Positions 23,901 through 35,829 of a DNA stretch of 64,000 nucleotides are shown here, piece after piece. The DNA is from Cyathus striatus (Eukaryota > Basidiomycota > Agaricomycetes > Agaricales > Nidulariaceae). A model generated the notes under the pieces. It saw only the letters and a list, made by a program, of their open reading frames with translations. It searched no databases and was not told where the DNA came from. The translations under genes and the position numbers were made by a program. Where the stretch lies: assembly GCA_025738555.1 (NCBI GenBank), contig JAOVFP010000013.1, positions 2,418,001 to 2,482,000 of the forward strand, in the 5' to 3' direction. Positions within the stretch are counted from its first letter, which is position 1; each line of letters starts with the position of its first letter.

Positions 23901-24351
23901 TTACGCTTGGGCACCTGGAGGCGAGACTTCATGCGACAAGGTTGTTGGATAGTCCCCAGGAGTATAAACAGGCGTTACTGCTATATGCAAAAAGATTGCG
24001 GATGAGGGGTTCAGAGCAAAAGGAGAAGAGCTTATCAAGGAGCTGTTTGGGCCGGTCTATTGGTGAGATTCTTGATCGTTTTTTTGTTGGTGTGCATGTG
24101 TTAACGCGTTTGCTGTGCACAGGCGATCCGGGAGGGATGATGGATGGTCACCCATCGTCGCTGGGCAGCTGCTGAAGCGTGACTTGCTGAGGGATGTTTT
24201 GTCAGTGTTCGGTGAGTGGATTGCTAACGCTTTTTCGCATTTCGTTATGATATCTGACATTTCGGCGCCGCACGCAGCCCGAAGCAAGACGCTGACGAAG
24301 CTTGCAATGGACTGGCAAGATACACTGAAAAAGTCCTTAAATGAGGATTGA
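20933..24351 (+). CDS. HIR1: HIR1/HIRA histone chaperone subunit, WD40 protein (apparent frameshift)
   Basis: Replication-independent H3-H4 chaperone subunit, nuclear. The N-terminal seven-bladed WD40 propeller starts MRFTKPSWVAHKDAV; repeats end in IRIWS, VMIWDLDP, VFIWC, VKIWR, VSVWQ and similar. At about residue 380 the B-domain-like core VNVLVAKRGKKRAQL would bind Asf1. The C-terminal HIRA domain includes QWLDYLPSPV, WWSEGSDVWQGRQRG and a final TKLAMDWQDTLKKSL. Exon 1 is 20933-21255, with the next starting at 21323. Splicing preserves frame up to an A5 run at 23989-23993: there the frame shifts and the conserved continuation KKIADEGFRAKGEELIKELF is found one base out. Six A residues would restore it, so a sequencing undercall is likelier than gene loss. 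The stop at 24349-24351 belongs to the shifted, correct frame. Confidence 0.93.
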
Positions 24352-24954
24352 TATATTTCTTTTTTTTTTTTCATTCTGCATGCTAATTGTTGTACCTGCG
24401 TTCTTTAGTCATTGTATGGACTGTATTGTATAGGAAGATTATAGTGCTATTTACATATCTATATCATTATTGACATTCACTAGCGCGGCGATGATGGTTT
24501 CCCTTAATCTCCACATGAGATAATGAAACAGTCGGGGTGTAACGAGACAGGATGCCTCAGAACGTGAGACAACCTGGCTCGTCACACCGCTTCTGCCCAG
24601 TGCCATGTATGTGCCATGTATCTCTGCCTTCTCCGGGCTTGGTGGGTGTGGTTGTAAGAGAAAAGGTTGCACAGGCCCGTCGAGCCCATCATCGCTGCCG
24701 GCGAAAAATATTACAGAGCGGAGTTATCAAGCAGGTGAATTTCCAATAGAGTCACATGACAGCAACTTTGTCATTTTCTCACACTCGACCGGGACTGGTA
24801 GTGCGGCAGAGGGTGACGACATGGGCTTGGGCTGGGAATCGAGGCGTAGATCGCAACATGACGCCGTACAAAACCCTCGCGCTTGAGTCTCCAAGGGGGC
24901 ATTTCCATAACTTGCTCCTCATTCCATCCACCTACTATTCTATTCGCTTCCAAC
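24352..24954. other. Intergenic region
   Basis: 3' UTR of HIR1 and 5' region of the DUF4336 gene. An 11-T tract occurs at about 24360. No gene seen. Confidence 0.5.
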
Positions 24955-26246
24955 ATGAGTGAAACTGTCATTCGAGAGGTCTGTTTTCTGTTTTCGTGTC
25001 GCCTACGTTATGCTCACGCCAGGTCTTCTCAGGTTGCTACTGGAGTTTGGACATTTTCCAGGTTGGTTGCGTTACGAGAGGCGGACCTATCAATTTACTT
25101 TTTTTTCTTTTGCATTTTAGACCGTTTGCGCGTTTCGGGATTATTCCCATGGGAGGAAGATCGACTGCATTGAGGTTGAAGGACGGCGGTGTTTGGGTGC
25201 TTGCGTCTACACCGCTTGACCAGGAGACGAAGGCAAAGTTGGCAGAATTGGGACCCGTAAAGTACATTGCGACTCTTATGTTTGTTCGTTTAATGTCTAA
25301 AGGTTGATTTAGGTACGTTGTGGGGGCAGACATGGTCCATCACCTTTATTTGGGTATGTAGTTCCCAATGTGTCCACGAACCCATCTCTAACGAGACGGG
25401 TTACTATAGGACAATACAAAAAGGCCTATCCCGATGCTAAATTGATAGCGCCAGAAGCTGCTCTTGAGAGACTGGAAGACAAGAATCTCAAGTTCGACGG
25501 CGGTGAGTACATTTTCTGCAAGAACATTCCAATTCAGATTGACTGAATTTGTCCGTCCAGCATGGGGTCGGGATCCACCGAATACACAATACGGTTTCGA
25601 GGACGAGGTGGGTCTCCCGTTTCAGTTATTGTCGATTCTCGTTCATGACTACGGTTTTTTTCTAGGTCAAGCATTGGTGGGCTCTTTAAAAAAGGTTTCT
25701 AGCAAGTATTTTTGACAGCTTAACGTCTGCGTTGCAGCTACTTCTCCGGTTTCAAGAATAAGGATGTGGCGTTTTTCCATCCCGCTTCAAAATCGCTTAT
25801 TGAAGCTGATCTGTTGTTGAATCTTCCGTGTAATGAACAGGTATGTGGTACAAAATGCTGTTTTTGGTTGTTGCTAACTGGATTTGGCGCATAGTACTCG
25901 AAGTCGAAGCCTCCAAGGTCTTTTTCGTGGACAGACATTAATCCGAAGTCTTGGCTTCACCCCAGATTTGTTTGGTCCCTGGGCACCGATAAGGAGTAAG
26001 CCTTGTCTCTTTTTCCTTCTTTGAGAAAATTGCTAACTCCGAAGTGCTTCTTCTTTGTTAGGGCAATGAAGCGTGACGCAAAGACCGTTGCAGGGTGGGA
26101 TTTTGAGAGAATTATTCCGTGCCATGGGGTCAGCACCATTGATCAGTTTGTTCTCCGTCTTGGTAATACTAAGTGTTATACAGGATGTCATTGAAACGGG
26201 CGGCAAGAAGGCTTGGGAACAGGTCTACAAGTTCTACCTTGATTAA
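24955..26246 (+). CDS. DUF4336 protein (metallo-beta-lactamase-like fold)
   Basis: Member of the DUF4336 family, which has an MBL-like fold and no firmly established reaction. About nine short exons join in frame from ATG 24955 (MSETVIRE) to the stop at 26244-26246. Order of recognisable segments: VATGVWTFSRPFARFG, IIPMGGRSTALRL, GGVWVLASTPLD, the putative metal-site region GADMVHHLYLG, then KLIAPEAALERL, FHPASKSLIEADLLLNLP, and a final IIPCHGDVIETGGKKAW, where HGD resembles the late MBL His/Asp motif. Length and architecture fit fungal homologues. A hydrolase role is plausible but unproven. It lies between HIR1 and the RING gene with no functional link visible. Confidence 0.87.
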
Positions 26247-27038
26247 AGATGTTATTGTTCTGAAGGACTTGATTGGACTTTGTATAATACTTTGTTGTAC
26301 AATCATAAATAGTAATGCTGATGATGATTTCATAGCTACAATACAGTTGTTGAGAAAGGTTGAGAAGCACGCGAGGACTCAAATGCCCCTGAGCGGGGAG
26401 AAAGCGATCGACGATCCTTATTTGATGCGTGTTCTATTTTTGGATGTAGGCAGCAACAGAAGAGACGCCACAACCAAGAGTTGTTTACTTCCACTTGCAC
26501 CCACCCGAGCGCTGGCTAACCTTGTTTTTTTAGCCAAGTTCCCAATCTATCGCGATAGTTGCATCCGTAGAGATATCGAAATCAGCATCTGGCTGGCTGT
26601 TTGTGGAGTGGTGCTTGATTTACCACGCGGCGTCTGCCTCGAGGCTTCGGTGAGGCACGATGATCTGGTATGTCATCCAACCCCATCATCTGCACTCCTC
26701 CAACGAAACTTTCAAAAATACGGCACCGATCGGCGAATCCTTTCTTGAGCTGAAGGGATCCTCAAAGCGGCTATCGAGGAAAAAACAAGAATACCGTTAT
26801 GTCTTGCTGAGTCTCCGTACTGCGTACACACAGCAGAGTCTATCTTGCTCATCCTGATTCACTTCCTGTCCCCCGGACCTGCAAGATAGTGTGCCGGCGT
26901 CTGTTTCCCAACACGAGAAGGCCATGAGGCCGTGAATTCTCCGGTGTTAACAGGCCCATTCTTACACCCTCGACCTCACTCTTATACCAGGCTGGTGCTA
27001 GCTCCCCACATCCCTCGTCTGTCTCTCCTGTGCACACC
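26247..27038. other. Intergenic region
   Basis: About 790 bp between tandem plus-strand genes. A 191-codon open frame overlaps it in a frame unrelated to the upstream protein and shows no domain; rejected as coding. Confidence 0.5.
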
Positions 27039-30000
27039 ATGCCGGTGTGCCCGCAGTGCGATAACCGCCTATTTTCAACAAAGGAGGCCTTGCTCCAGCA
27101 CATGAAAAGTTCAAGTGCATGGCATCCGTTTTGTGAAGTTTGCGATCGCAGGTTCACGAGCAACGCTGCGTATGATGCGGTACGTCTATCCCTTTCATCT
27201 CGGGTCGTATGCTTCTAAGACGCTTCATGTAGCACATGGTGGCGAAGCACCCTGTTACATATGACTGCACCATATGTAATAGATCTTACCATGCTCAATT
27301 TGCCCTCGAAGACCACTATCGCGGTTCGACAGCCCATCCCAACTGTCCTGTATGCGGGAAAGGGTTTCGTGATGGAGCTGCTAACGAAGAGGTACGTCTT
27401 TTGCTAATAATATTTTCGTAACGATTTTTTATAACTTTTATTATTATTTAGCATCATCATACTGCTCATCCTCGCGTTCCATGTGCACCGTGCGACGGCA
27501 AGATATTCTACGAAGAAGCCCTCGATTCTCACTACGCCAACTCTCCCAACCACCCTAAGTGCAAAGCCTGCGCAAAGGGGTTTAAAGATCAAATGCTGTA
27601 CGCCGAGGTTGGTGCATGGTATTATTTAGAAATTCGACATCCCCACAACTTACGACTCAACAGCATTTGCTCCACTCTCATCCAGAGCTGCGCTGCGATG
27701 AATGTACACGTCAGTTTGATTGCGAGGAAGGACTTGAGGAACATTATTTATCTTCGTTGAACCATCCCAAATGCAAACAGTGCGGCGCTGGTGTTAAGGA
27801 TGAGGAAGCTTTAACCATTGTATGACCCCGCCCTCGACATCCTTAGGCACCTATGACTCATAAGCTCTCCTAAATTACAGCACAACCAAGATGCTCACAC
27901 TTCCATGAAACCACCCCCTGCCCCAGAGCCCATGGAGGAGTTGTACTCCACTGGGTTCACCCCTCTCAATCCCATGAACCCTGCCAAAGTAAGTTGTTCA
28001 TCATTTCCACTTAAGCCTCTCTAACACACTGGGCACGTGTTTAGCTCCTAATCGCTGGCGAAAGGAGGTCAAATTCCCCGGCTCTTTCTTTACATACCAA
28101 TTTCATGTCGCCAATTAAAGATGTTGCCCCTCTCTTTAGCCCCGCTGAACTTCCAAGGCCCGGTGGTACATTCGAACAGGCATTTGAATCGAAAGAGGTA
28201 TGAATTCAAGTTTTCAGTGTATTCTAACTTGAAATGCTGACGTCGTCTTAGAATATTCAGATTTCGCCTCCGGCGACTCAACTAGTCGCGCCGGAACGGC
28301 CTGCCCTACAAATCACCTCTAGCTCGTATTCGCCACCAACGAGGAACAGTAACGGCGTGAAAACGCGCCCACGATCAGAGTCGGATGCTTTGCTAGATGA
28401 AGCATTCTCACCAATCCTTGATCAGCTGCCAGATGATCGGTTTCTACCGCCGGCCTCCTCTTCCTCCTCCGCGCAAACATTTTCCCCTCCCACGAGGTTC
28501 ACAGCGCCCATCGCTGCCCCTCAGCGAGATCCATTTCCTAAGCCTTTGCGTGGTGGTGCTACTTTCATTCCCAGACCAACTCTGCAGCAATCTCGGCATT
28601 TCTCCCCGCCCCTGCAATTTAACAGCCGGCTTTATCCTGGCAGCGTGCGCGCTGCTGCTGCTAGGGCAGGACAATCCTCGTCAACCTTCCAGCCGTATAT
28701 GCAAGGGCCAAGCTATCGCTCACAGAGCACACACTCTCTCGCGAGTCTCTCAAGCTTAGGTAGCAGGGACTCCGATAATTCATCTTTGATGCGCACGAGA
28801 CCGCCGCCTCCGATTTCTAATCAGTCTGTAGACTGGCATAGTCTATTGGGGAACAGGGAGTACACAGGTAGGGACAGCTCGAAGTCCGTTTTGTCTGAGG
28901 CGCCCACGCCCAAGACAGAGACTCCGTTACGCCACACTATTTCATTGGTCAATCATGGGTCGCTGCCATCTCCGTCCGCCACAAGATCGACGTCGCCTTC
29001 AAGTGCCGCAGATTACTCACCTCCTTCTGCTTATGGACAGGTGGGTCTGAGATAAGTTAGAGGTGTTCAGTAGCTGATGGTCTTGCTTATAGACCGATAC
29101 GCGACCCACTACAGCGTCTTCGGCGCAGGGGACGCAACTTCTTATTACTTACCCCACCACTGCTAGTAGGTAAGGCAATTTTACCGCATTTTACAGATGT
29201 AATGTTAACCTTGATGTCAGTGATTGTGATCGAAGTCTTCTTTCGCCGGAAGTTGACTCGCCTGACGGATTAGCTGACCTACCTCTCATCTCTCCATTAA
29301 TCACTACGCCGGTAGATTTATTCCCCGACATCCCAGAAGCTCGTCGACCACTTCCTGATTCCCCCATCGCTTCCGCGGTGGTCTCCCCTCAGACTGTCGT
29401 TTTCGAAATGGATACGTCGCATACGCCATCGCCACCACCTCCGCACTCTAAGTCATCGTCTCACGGTTCTGTTGTCACGCAGGTACACCCACCAGCGTCC
29501 AGCAACGTATTACAACTTGTTGAGGCTGAGATAGAACGTCAGCTTGAAGGGAGATCGTTGTTGCCGTCGCCAGTGCTTACTCCGACGGTATCTCCTGTAG
29601 CTTCACCGATGTCTGAGACGAAGGAGGAAGAGGAATTCGCTTCTGCGAAGCCGAGTCCTATTCCGGAATGGGCTGTAGATCCGGAGCCCGAGCCTGTGAT
29701 ATTTGCGTTGGATGGGGAAATGCCGCCGGTCACCTTCCATAACGAAGTATCGACGACGGCCTTGAAGACGGAAGTTACGGAACTCACCAGCCCGGAGCAT
29801 CTTGACACGGGAATTCCTTGCGATTTGGTAGAGGCTGTAGCTGTACCAGAAGCTCCAGTGGCAATTCAACCTACTACGTCGGATGAGGGCGCTCCGGATC
29901 CTTCATGCAATCCAACCTCCGTTCTGCATTGTAGACACTGCATGAGAGAAACTTGCAAAGACATCACGGCTACAATGTGTGGCCACATATTTTGCTATGG

Positions 30001-30151
30001 GTAAGCTTCATTTTATCCAAATGAACCACCTACTTACTGATTCTGTAATAATAGCTGCATTACCGAGCAAGTCATAAAAAACTCTCGATGTCCCGTTTGC
30101 GCTACCCCCACACTTCTATACTGCCTTTTCAGATTAGATTTGAAGGCATAG
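27039..30151 (+). CDS. C2H2-type zinc-finger array plus C-terminal RING finger protein
   Basis: Begins at ATG 27039 (MPVCPQCDNRLF). The first ~190 residues, over five exons, contain alternating CxxC/HxxxxH units such as CEVCDRRF, CTICNRSYHAQFALEDH, CPVCGKGF, CKACAKGF and CDECTRQF, about eight degenerate fingers. A long Pro/Ser-rich, probably disordered linker (28350-29880) follows. The last exons carry a C3HC4 RING: CRHCMRETC, CGHIFCYGC and CPVC. Proteins of this design occur in Agaricomycetes and are presumed E3 ubiquitin ligases, but substrate and partners are unknown. The stop is TAG at 30149-30151. The intron between CGHIFCYG and CITEQ splits the RING, and its join is in frame. A MITE begins about 100 bp beyond the stop. 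Confidence 0.85.
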
Positions 30152-30257
30152 ATATACCGACTCACAATTTCTTGAGTGACACCCTCCGTCAGCCCACCAT
30201 TGTATTTTCTTGGACCATCCGCCGTTGGATTCGGACATGTAGATATTGAGAAATGAG

Positions 30258-30647
30258 TACTGTACTAATCAAAATACTTCGGCACCCTTATAGGTGCGTG
30301 ACAGGTCCAACCGCGGAACCACTTCGTCAGGTCGAAAATATTGCGTGACAATTTAAAAAATTCGGCATCTTCGTGAGTAGAAGAGCCCCAAATATATAGC
30401 TCTTAAGTGTAATTAATTTCTAAGATGTCGTGGTCTAACGGTAAGTTGTATCTAAGCGCTGTAAAGGGCCAAATTTGCAAAGAAAATTTGAAATTTTATT
30501 AATTTGAACCCCCTTCAGCGAAATTTTTATCCGTGACCTCTCAGACCTTCCGTCAGTTGCAGTTATGACGCGTGACAAGTACCAAATTTCGGCACGTCAG
30601 GTAGCTGTGTGACGCGTGACTGCCGAAGTATTTTGATTAGTACAGTA
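30258..30647. mobile_element. Small MITE with 28 bp perfect terminal inverted repeats
   Basis: The 28 bp at 30257-30284 recur exactly inverted at 30621-30648. Treating the outer TA dinucleotides as target duplication gives a 386 bp element (30260-30645) with arms beginning CTGTACTAATC, Tc1/mariner style. Inside are four direct copies of GCGTGAC (30296, 30343, 30570, 30614), a possible subterminal binding motif. No coding capacity. Confidence 0.8.
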
Positions 30648-31310
30648 CCACAAATTGGGAAGGATAACAAATTATGTATCATAGCTATACTGTACACTTT
30701 TAATGTACATCTTGGTGTCGTTTTCGGCAGAATTCCTCGAACTGTTGAAACTATGTAAGGAAGGATCTACTATGACAAATTTTGAACGAAGGATCCGGAG
30801 CCAAAGATCCAAGGAGAGCCATTGAACGTTGAAGGAATTCGAATTATTTCGGAAGCCAACGTCTTGTAAATCAAACAAGGGCAAACTTTTGACTTCAATT
30901 CAGTCGATTTCAACATCAAATAAACTTCAATGTACAACGCTACAACAGCCAAGCAACAGCGGCTTAAATTTGGCTCAAATTACTGAATATTTTTGAGTAA
31001 ATATTTAAGCTTATGAGCATGAGCGTGACGGGAGAAATACATATGTTCAACTTATTGTTAATTAGTTCTACAGTAAGTATATGCTGTTTGAGGCGGGTTT
31101 GAAAATAGCGTTATAAATAAGTTATAAGCATATACTGAATTTGACTGGAATTAATTAATTTCTATTTATGCTAATTACTCAGATACTTATCCCCACTTAG
31201 TATTTATCAATTTGAATATATGCGTGGCGGACTGTATCATGCGTCATCTTCATTCCCCACAACCTTCAAAGCTAATTTAAACATTCCAAACCTCGTCCTC
31301 GTTGCTGAGA
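30648..31310. other. AT-rich intergenic region
   Basis: No supportable gene; many short A/T runs. Upstream of the SKP1-like remnant. Confidence 0.45.
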
Positions 31311-31319
31311 CTGTTGCAC

Positions 31320-32100
31320 AAAATAGTTGAAGTTATTTTCAAATGTTCCGACAACGAGCGTATTACACCCGACGAGGAGGTCATTGCCCATAGCACCAAC
31401 GTTAGGGAAGCGCTTTAAGGTGAGCCTATGCGTGACTTTCTCGCGACGTTCCTACTACTTAACCGCCCTTTTCAGGCGTTGGTGAAGGCGTCGAGTCCTT
31501 TGAGTATGATCTTCCCGACGTAACCTCATCTACCTTGAAAAAGGTACGTTCGATGCTACTGCTACTCTACACGACTTTAAACCTTTATCTCACATATCGC
31601 TTACTGCCCTGGTACTCCTTAGGTCCTAGAGTACTGCAAGTACCATCATTACGATCCACTCCCTGAAGGGAACAACGACAAGCCTGAAGATTTGAGGGCA
31701 ATGGCTAAACTCTCCGAGTGGGATCGAAGTTTCTTTAGAGAACTCAACAGAGATATATTATTCCAAATCATCCTCGCTGCGCACACTCCGGCTCTCACAA
31801 TCCGTCCACTCGTGTCAGCTTTGTTTTATTCGATGCCTATACTGAGTCTCGTTGCTCACGAGGAAGTTTCTTACAGTGCTCGGGCGTGTAGAGTGGTTGC
31901 CGACGTTATCAGGAATATGAAAACGCCCCAGGAGATCCGCGACTACTTAGGCATTGAGAATGATTTAACGCCTGAAGAGGAGGTACAATATTGAGTCATG
32001 TTTTTAAAAAGAGATCACTAATTAATACGTTTCATCTTTCCTTTCCTTAAGGGACAGATCAGGTTGGAGCATGTACTGACTCATTATAAATATGCGTTTT
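31320..32100 (+). pseudogene. SKP1-like gene remnant
   Basis: SKP1 is the adaptor joining cullin to F-box proteins in SCF ubiquitin ligases. The reading frame gives VIFKCSDNERITPDEEV, then after an intron GVGEGVESFEYDLPDVTSST, then VLEYCKYHHYDPLPE and LSEWDRSFFRELNRDILFQI, clearly SKP1 blocks in the right order. A further intron (donor after CTCGT) yields IRPLVARACRVVADVIRNM and TPQEIRDYLGI. Defects: no ATG precedes the first block, an in-frame TAA interrupts REAL before GVGEG (CAA to TAA would explain it), and the conserved Trp-containing C-terminal helix after TPEEE is missing. I judge it a decayed duplicate. A functional divergent gene with an unseen first exon is the alternative. Confidence 0.6.
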
Positions 32101-33370
32101 ACTGTGATTCTAATTGCTATTGCTTTGTAGGGATGGATATCAGACCCACTCAATCCGAGGCGATTGAAGTAGGCGCTTGTGTTTGCGGCATTGGAACTTT
32201 GTATTATCGTTATCGCAAAGGACTTGAATTAGTTTACAAACATTTTATTATCGCCATCGCACAAGCTGTGTATTATCGCTTTGTATCGCAAAAGAACTTA
32301 TTATTGTCAACGTCGAATTCACCGCTTGTCTGTCTTCGTCTGTTCGTGTGTATACGGGTCTCGTGACAAATACATCCGCTCTGTCCAGTGTCACCGGATG
32401 ATCGAGGTAATCGTTGACAGTCCCTTTTAACCACACCTCTTTACTTCGACGACTCCCGACTTTACCAACACTTTGTTATTTCATGTTCCAGTAAAATTTC
32501 TTGCCGACATTGCTTCCACGTTCAACTACCCTGTGTTCCAATAGTGTTTTACATGTCCCCAATTCTGTACGATCAAAATCCCAAATACAAAAAACGCATC
32601 CCTTTGAAACATTCGGCACCCCGCTCTACTTGATCCCATTTTCTGAAAATTCACAATTAGAACGTTTTCCCCACGAGTCCATTCCCTGCAATATTCCGAA
32701 TCAAAACATGTTCCCGGGCAACGGACAGCATTGGTCTTCGCCTATTTTCTAGAAGCGAGATTAAAAGTGTTCTCTATACACTAATCCCAATAAGAATCGT
32801 AATGCAGAGATAAAAATACCAACCGATAAGTATGCATCACTTCCGTACGACATCACTAAGGTTCCGCTTTCCCCACGTCAAGGAGTGTGAGAGTCCGAGG
32901 GGGGTGGTCTTATCAGATAACGAGGCCTCCGTGGATGTTACATTCTTATCAGATAAAATTTTGAATGGAAGCGAGATGAAACAGTGGGACGTGCGGAAAT
33001 AAGCAAGGTGCGCTTGTAGCGTGTTTGTTAATTATCTCACCGGGAGATGAGTGTTGCGTAAGGTCAACCAAGAATGGAGATTTTCAGGAATGCAAAGTTC
33101 CGGTTTCGCAGCTTTTGTGATACCTTCTGAAATTAAGTACAAGGTGGTGTAAAAGGTGACTGGAAGAAAATACATTCGGATAAAACCAAGAATAGTGATT
33201 GCTATTTTATCGAACTTGAAGGATAACCGATGATCATCTAGCGTAGAAACTCTAAACGAAAATGCAAATTTATTCTAACAACAAATGGAATATGATACAA
33301 AACACAACATTTTAACTGACATAAGTGAGTCAAGAGAGTGAACATGGTAGTTCCAGAACACGAAACGAAT
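32100..33370. other. Intergenic region with iron-GATA-like sites
   Basis: No gene supported. Open frames at 32064-32366 and 32501-32752 lack domains. Two ATCAGATAA motifs lie at 32912-32920 and 32948-32956. Confidence 0.45.
32910..32956. promoter_or_regulatory. Pair of TTATCAGATAA iron-GATA-like sites
   Basis: TTATCAGATAA at 32910-32920 and ATCAGATAA at 32948-32956 match the ATCWGATAA consensus of Fep1/SreA-type iron-sensing repressors. They sit downstream of the FTR1 stop, not in an obvious promoter, so function is uncertain. Confidence 0.4.
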
Positions 33371-35109
33371 TTAACGATGTAAAACAGCAATATCTCCGTC
33401 TGTGGCTCCACTAGTAGTAGTAGTAGCCTCAGCCTCATGTTCCCTCTTCTCGTCTGGATTAATATTATCGCGACTGGCAGCTGCCTTTTCCTCGCGGTTA
33501 ATTCGGCGGCGTCTTCCTGCAGCGGATTCGTATCCGAATAGTTTTGTGCGTCCCTAGAAATAAAATAAAAAAGACTTTGTATCTCGAGATGCGAAAACGA
33601 TGAAAAATATTTACCTCTCTGAATTTCATGTATATAAGCACGGCAACGACAGCGAGCCAGTAGAAGACATAGGAAAGAACGGATCCCACTAAAATAAATT
33701 GTCAATTTTTGAAAAGGTACCACGAAGAAAGACCTACAGGTTGCACTATTCGTCCAGCCAAAAACGGCACCAAAAATGGTCCACCCCTCATTGTCCAGCG
33801 TGCTGTCGGGATTACAGCAGTCCAAATGCCATACATTACCCTGGACGCGATAAGAACCTGGTCCATCTCCACCAGCATCGTCAACGTCTGCGCCAAGCAG
33901 GTGGTTGAACGCGTTCTCTTGGAGATCGCCGACGGCCTTGGAGAAGAGGCCTGCGCCGATGAGGAAGAGGAAGTTGGTCATTACCGCTAGGAAGATGGAG
34001 AGTTCTGGAGGAAGGTCACTACTTGTAGGAGGGCGAAGGCATGGGGAAGAGTACGTACGGGATCTGCTGGCGAAAGCGTAGATAATGTATCCGATAATGA
34101 GACCGCAGATTATACCTATTATAGCGGCGATGGGAATGGAGGTCGCGGGCTGGCCAAGGGAGACGCCTCCTACGAAGACTACTGCCTCCATTCCTGGCCG
34201 GTTGAGTTAGCCGATGGAAGTCGAAGATGGAGAACATTTTTACCTTCACGAAGGACTGTGATCATAGGGAGGATGAGAAGAGCCCATTTTCCTGTTTTCG
34301 CACTTTTCTCGGTGTCTGATAAGGTATCGATGTAAGATTCTGGCGAGTGGCAAGGAAATGGGGCTTACTTTTTCCGTCGAATTCTTTTTCGAGCTTAATG
34401 CGCCATTTGGCTTTGGCTGAACAACAAGAACGTCAGGAACCATTAATGTATTAGCCCGAAGAGTTAAAGCACCTCTGTCCAGTTTGAGCATGCCGAGACC
34501 CATGATGAAAATGAGGATAGACGCGACAAGGGAGAAGATACCTAAGCAGTGCTGAGATATGATACCAGCTGAACTCGGAGAAGACTCCTACCTTCCCAAA
34601 GTTCTTCTGACTTTGACCAAAGATCCGAAGCTTTGGTAAACCAAACTGCAATGAAGCTAGTACCGAAGTTAATAATATCCCAGCGTAAATATGAGCATGG
34701 GCGCCTACGCGGCTCCAATTGCAATGGCAAGGAGGAGACCAATTCCAGTGCCAGCAAAAATCTAAATCAATTAAACTAAGCAAAAGACGCGTGAAATGAC
34801 GTGAAGTTGTAACATTACCTGCCATCTCAGTCTGCGCACGAGCCTCTTTCGGTGCGCCTCGTCGTCAATGGGATCGTCAATGGGGGAACCAGAGGAGCCC
34901 ACTTCGGACGGCGAGGCTTCCTTGTTGCTCTCCTTATTGCTCTCTGCGTCTTCGACGACTGTAGGAGTCAATGTGGTCGCTCTGGAGGACTTGTCCTCAT
35001 GGACAATCTGGTCTACGAGCCCGAGAAGAACGGAGACGATGATGGCAGCCTCGAGGGTCTCTCTGAAGACAATGAAGAAGATGGGGACGGAAAAGAGGTT
35101 CTTGCCCAT
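33371..35109 (-). CDS. FTR1: High-affinity iron permease Ftr1
   Basis: Plasma-membrane iron permease that takes up Fe3+ delivered by the Fet3 ferroxidase. Several exons. The N-terminus MGKNLFSVPIFFIVF leads into the first iron motif as RETLEA (REGLE-type variant), the second motif is REGMEAVVF, and seven hydrophobic segments are recognisable, including IFAGTGIGLLLAIAIGAA (joined across an intron) and LSIFLAVMTNFLFLIGAGL. The loop VWHLDCCNPD and the tail rich in Arg/Glu after KLFGYES are typical of basidiomycete Ftr1. I chose ATG 35107-35109 because homologues start MGKNLFS; an upstream in-frame MDTNTSS would add ~45 residues. The stop is at 33371-33373. It is divergent from FET3, 873 bp away, an arrangement that usually means coregulation by iron. 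Confidence 0.93.
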
Positions 35110-35289
35110 TGCAACAAGGTTGAGGAGGACTGGGGCAGGGAGGCGGGAAGTCGAGAAAAGGCGGATGGCATATTTAAGGGTGAATTCAATCCTGGACTGG
35201 ATGAATTGATCGAGTGGTGTGCTATTTCCGGATGATGTATTTGTGTCCATTTGTACAAGGGCTTCCGCCAAGCACATGGGCCTGGGGCC

Positions 35290-35362
35290 ATCTGATAATT
35301 CTATAAATGGCTTATCTGAGCATATTCCAGGGTGAATCTGATAAGATCTCGTCATCTGATAA
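35290..35362 (+). promoter_or_regulatory. Cluster of iron-GATA factor sites
   Basis: ATCTGATAA occurs at 35290-35298, 35336-35344 and 35354-35362, matching the ATCWGATAA consensus of Fep1/SreA/Urbs1-type repressors, which shut iron-uptake genes when iron is plentiful. Confidence 0.8.
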
Positions 35363-35820
35363 GATCCCGTAGTTTGTTTGAAGCTTTGTTCCTCGGATTA
35401 TTGGTCTCTGCTCCAGAACCCGCTCTAAGGGCATCACCCGACTGAGAGCAAGCGACAGCCGCCGTCCTGAATCCTGAACCAAACGGTTCCAATGTTGCAA
35501 CCGCTACGTATGATGATCAGTCAATGCGCGTTCTAGCCACTTAAAGGATAAATTATTCGCTAATCCATCCCTATTCGGTATGTAGCGGAACCCCATGGGA
35601 ATTTCTGTCGGGGTGGCCCCATGAGTATCTTTTTCAGAGACGTCCAAAGTTCAGACTCATGGATGAAAAAACTCTCATAGAAGGCATGCAATAACCACTA
35701 ATTAGTATGGGTTTTACACACGCGAATGGCCTGGTGTTGTACTCGATTTCAATCTGCAAGAAGGATGGAGAAAAACTGCTTCGGAAGGGCCGCTTCTCAG
35801 CTTATCATGCGGGCATGGGT

Positions 35821-35829
35821 TTATCAGAT
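35821..35829 (-). promoter_or_regulatory. Iron-GATA factor site near FET3
   Basis: TTATCAGAT on the plus strand, i.e. ATCTGATAA on the minus strand, about 155 bp before the FET3 start codon. Confidence 0.7.

Noticed and set aside
30421..30480. tRNA-like start TCGTGGTCTAACGG
   Set aside because: No acceptor stem partner, anticodon arm or T-loop follows within tRNA length, and it lies inside the MITE.
32064..32366. Open frame after the SKP1-like remnant
   Set aside because: It continues the frame by chance after the last intron, has no SKP1 C-terminal features and starts with TTG.
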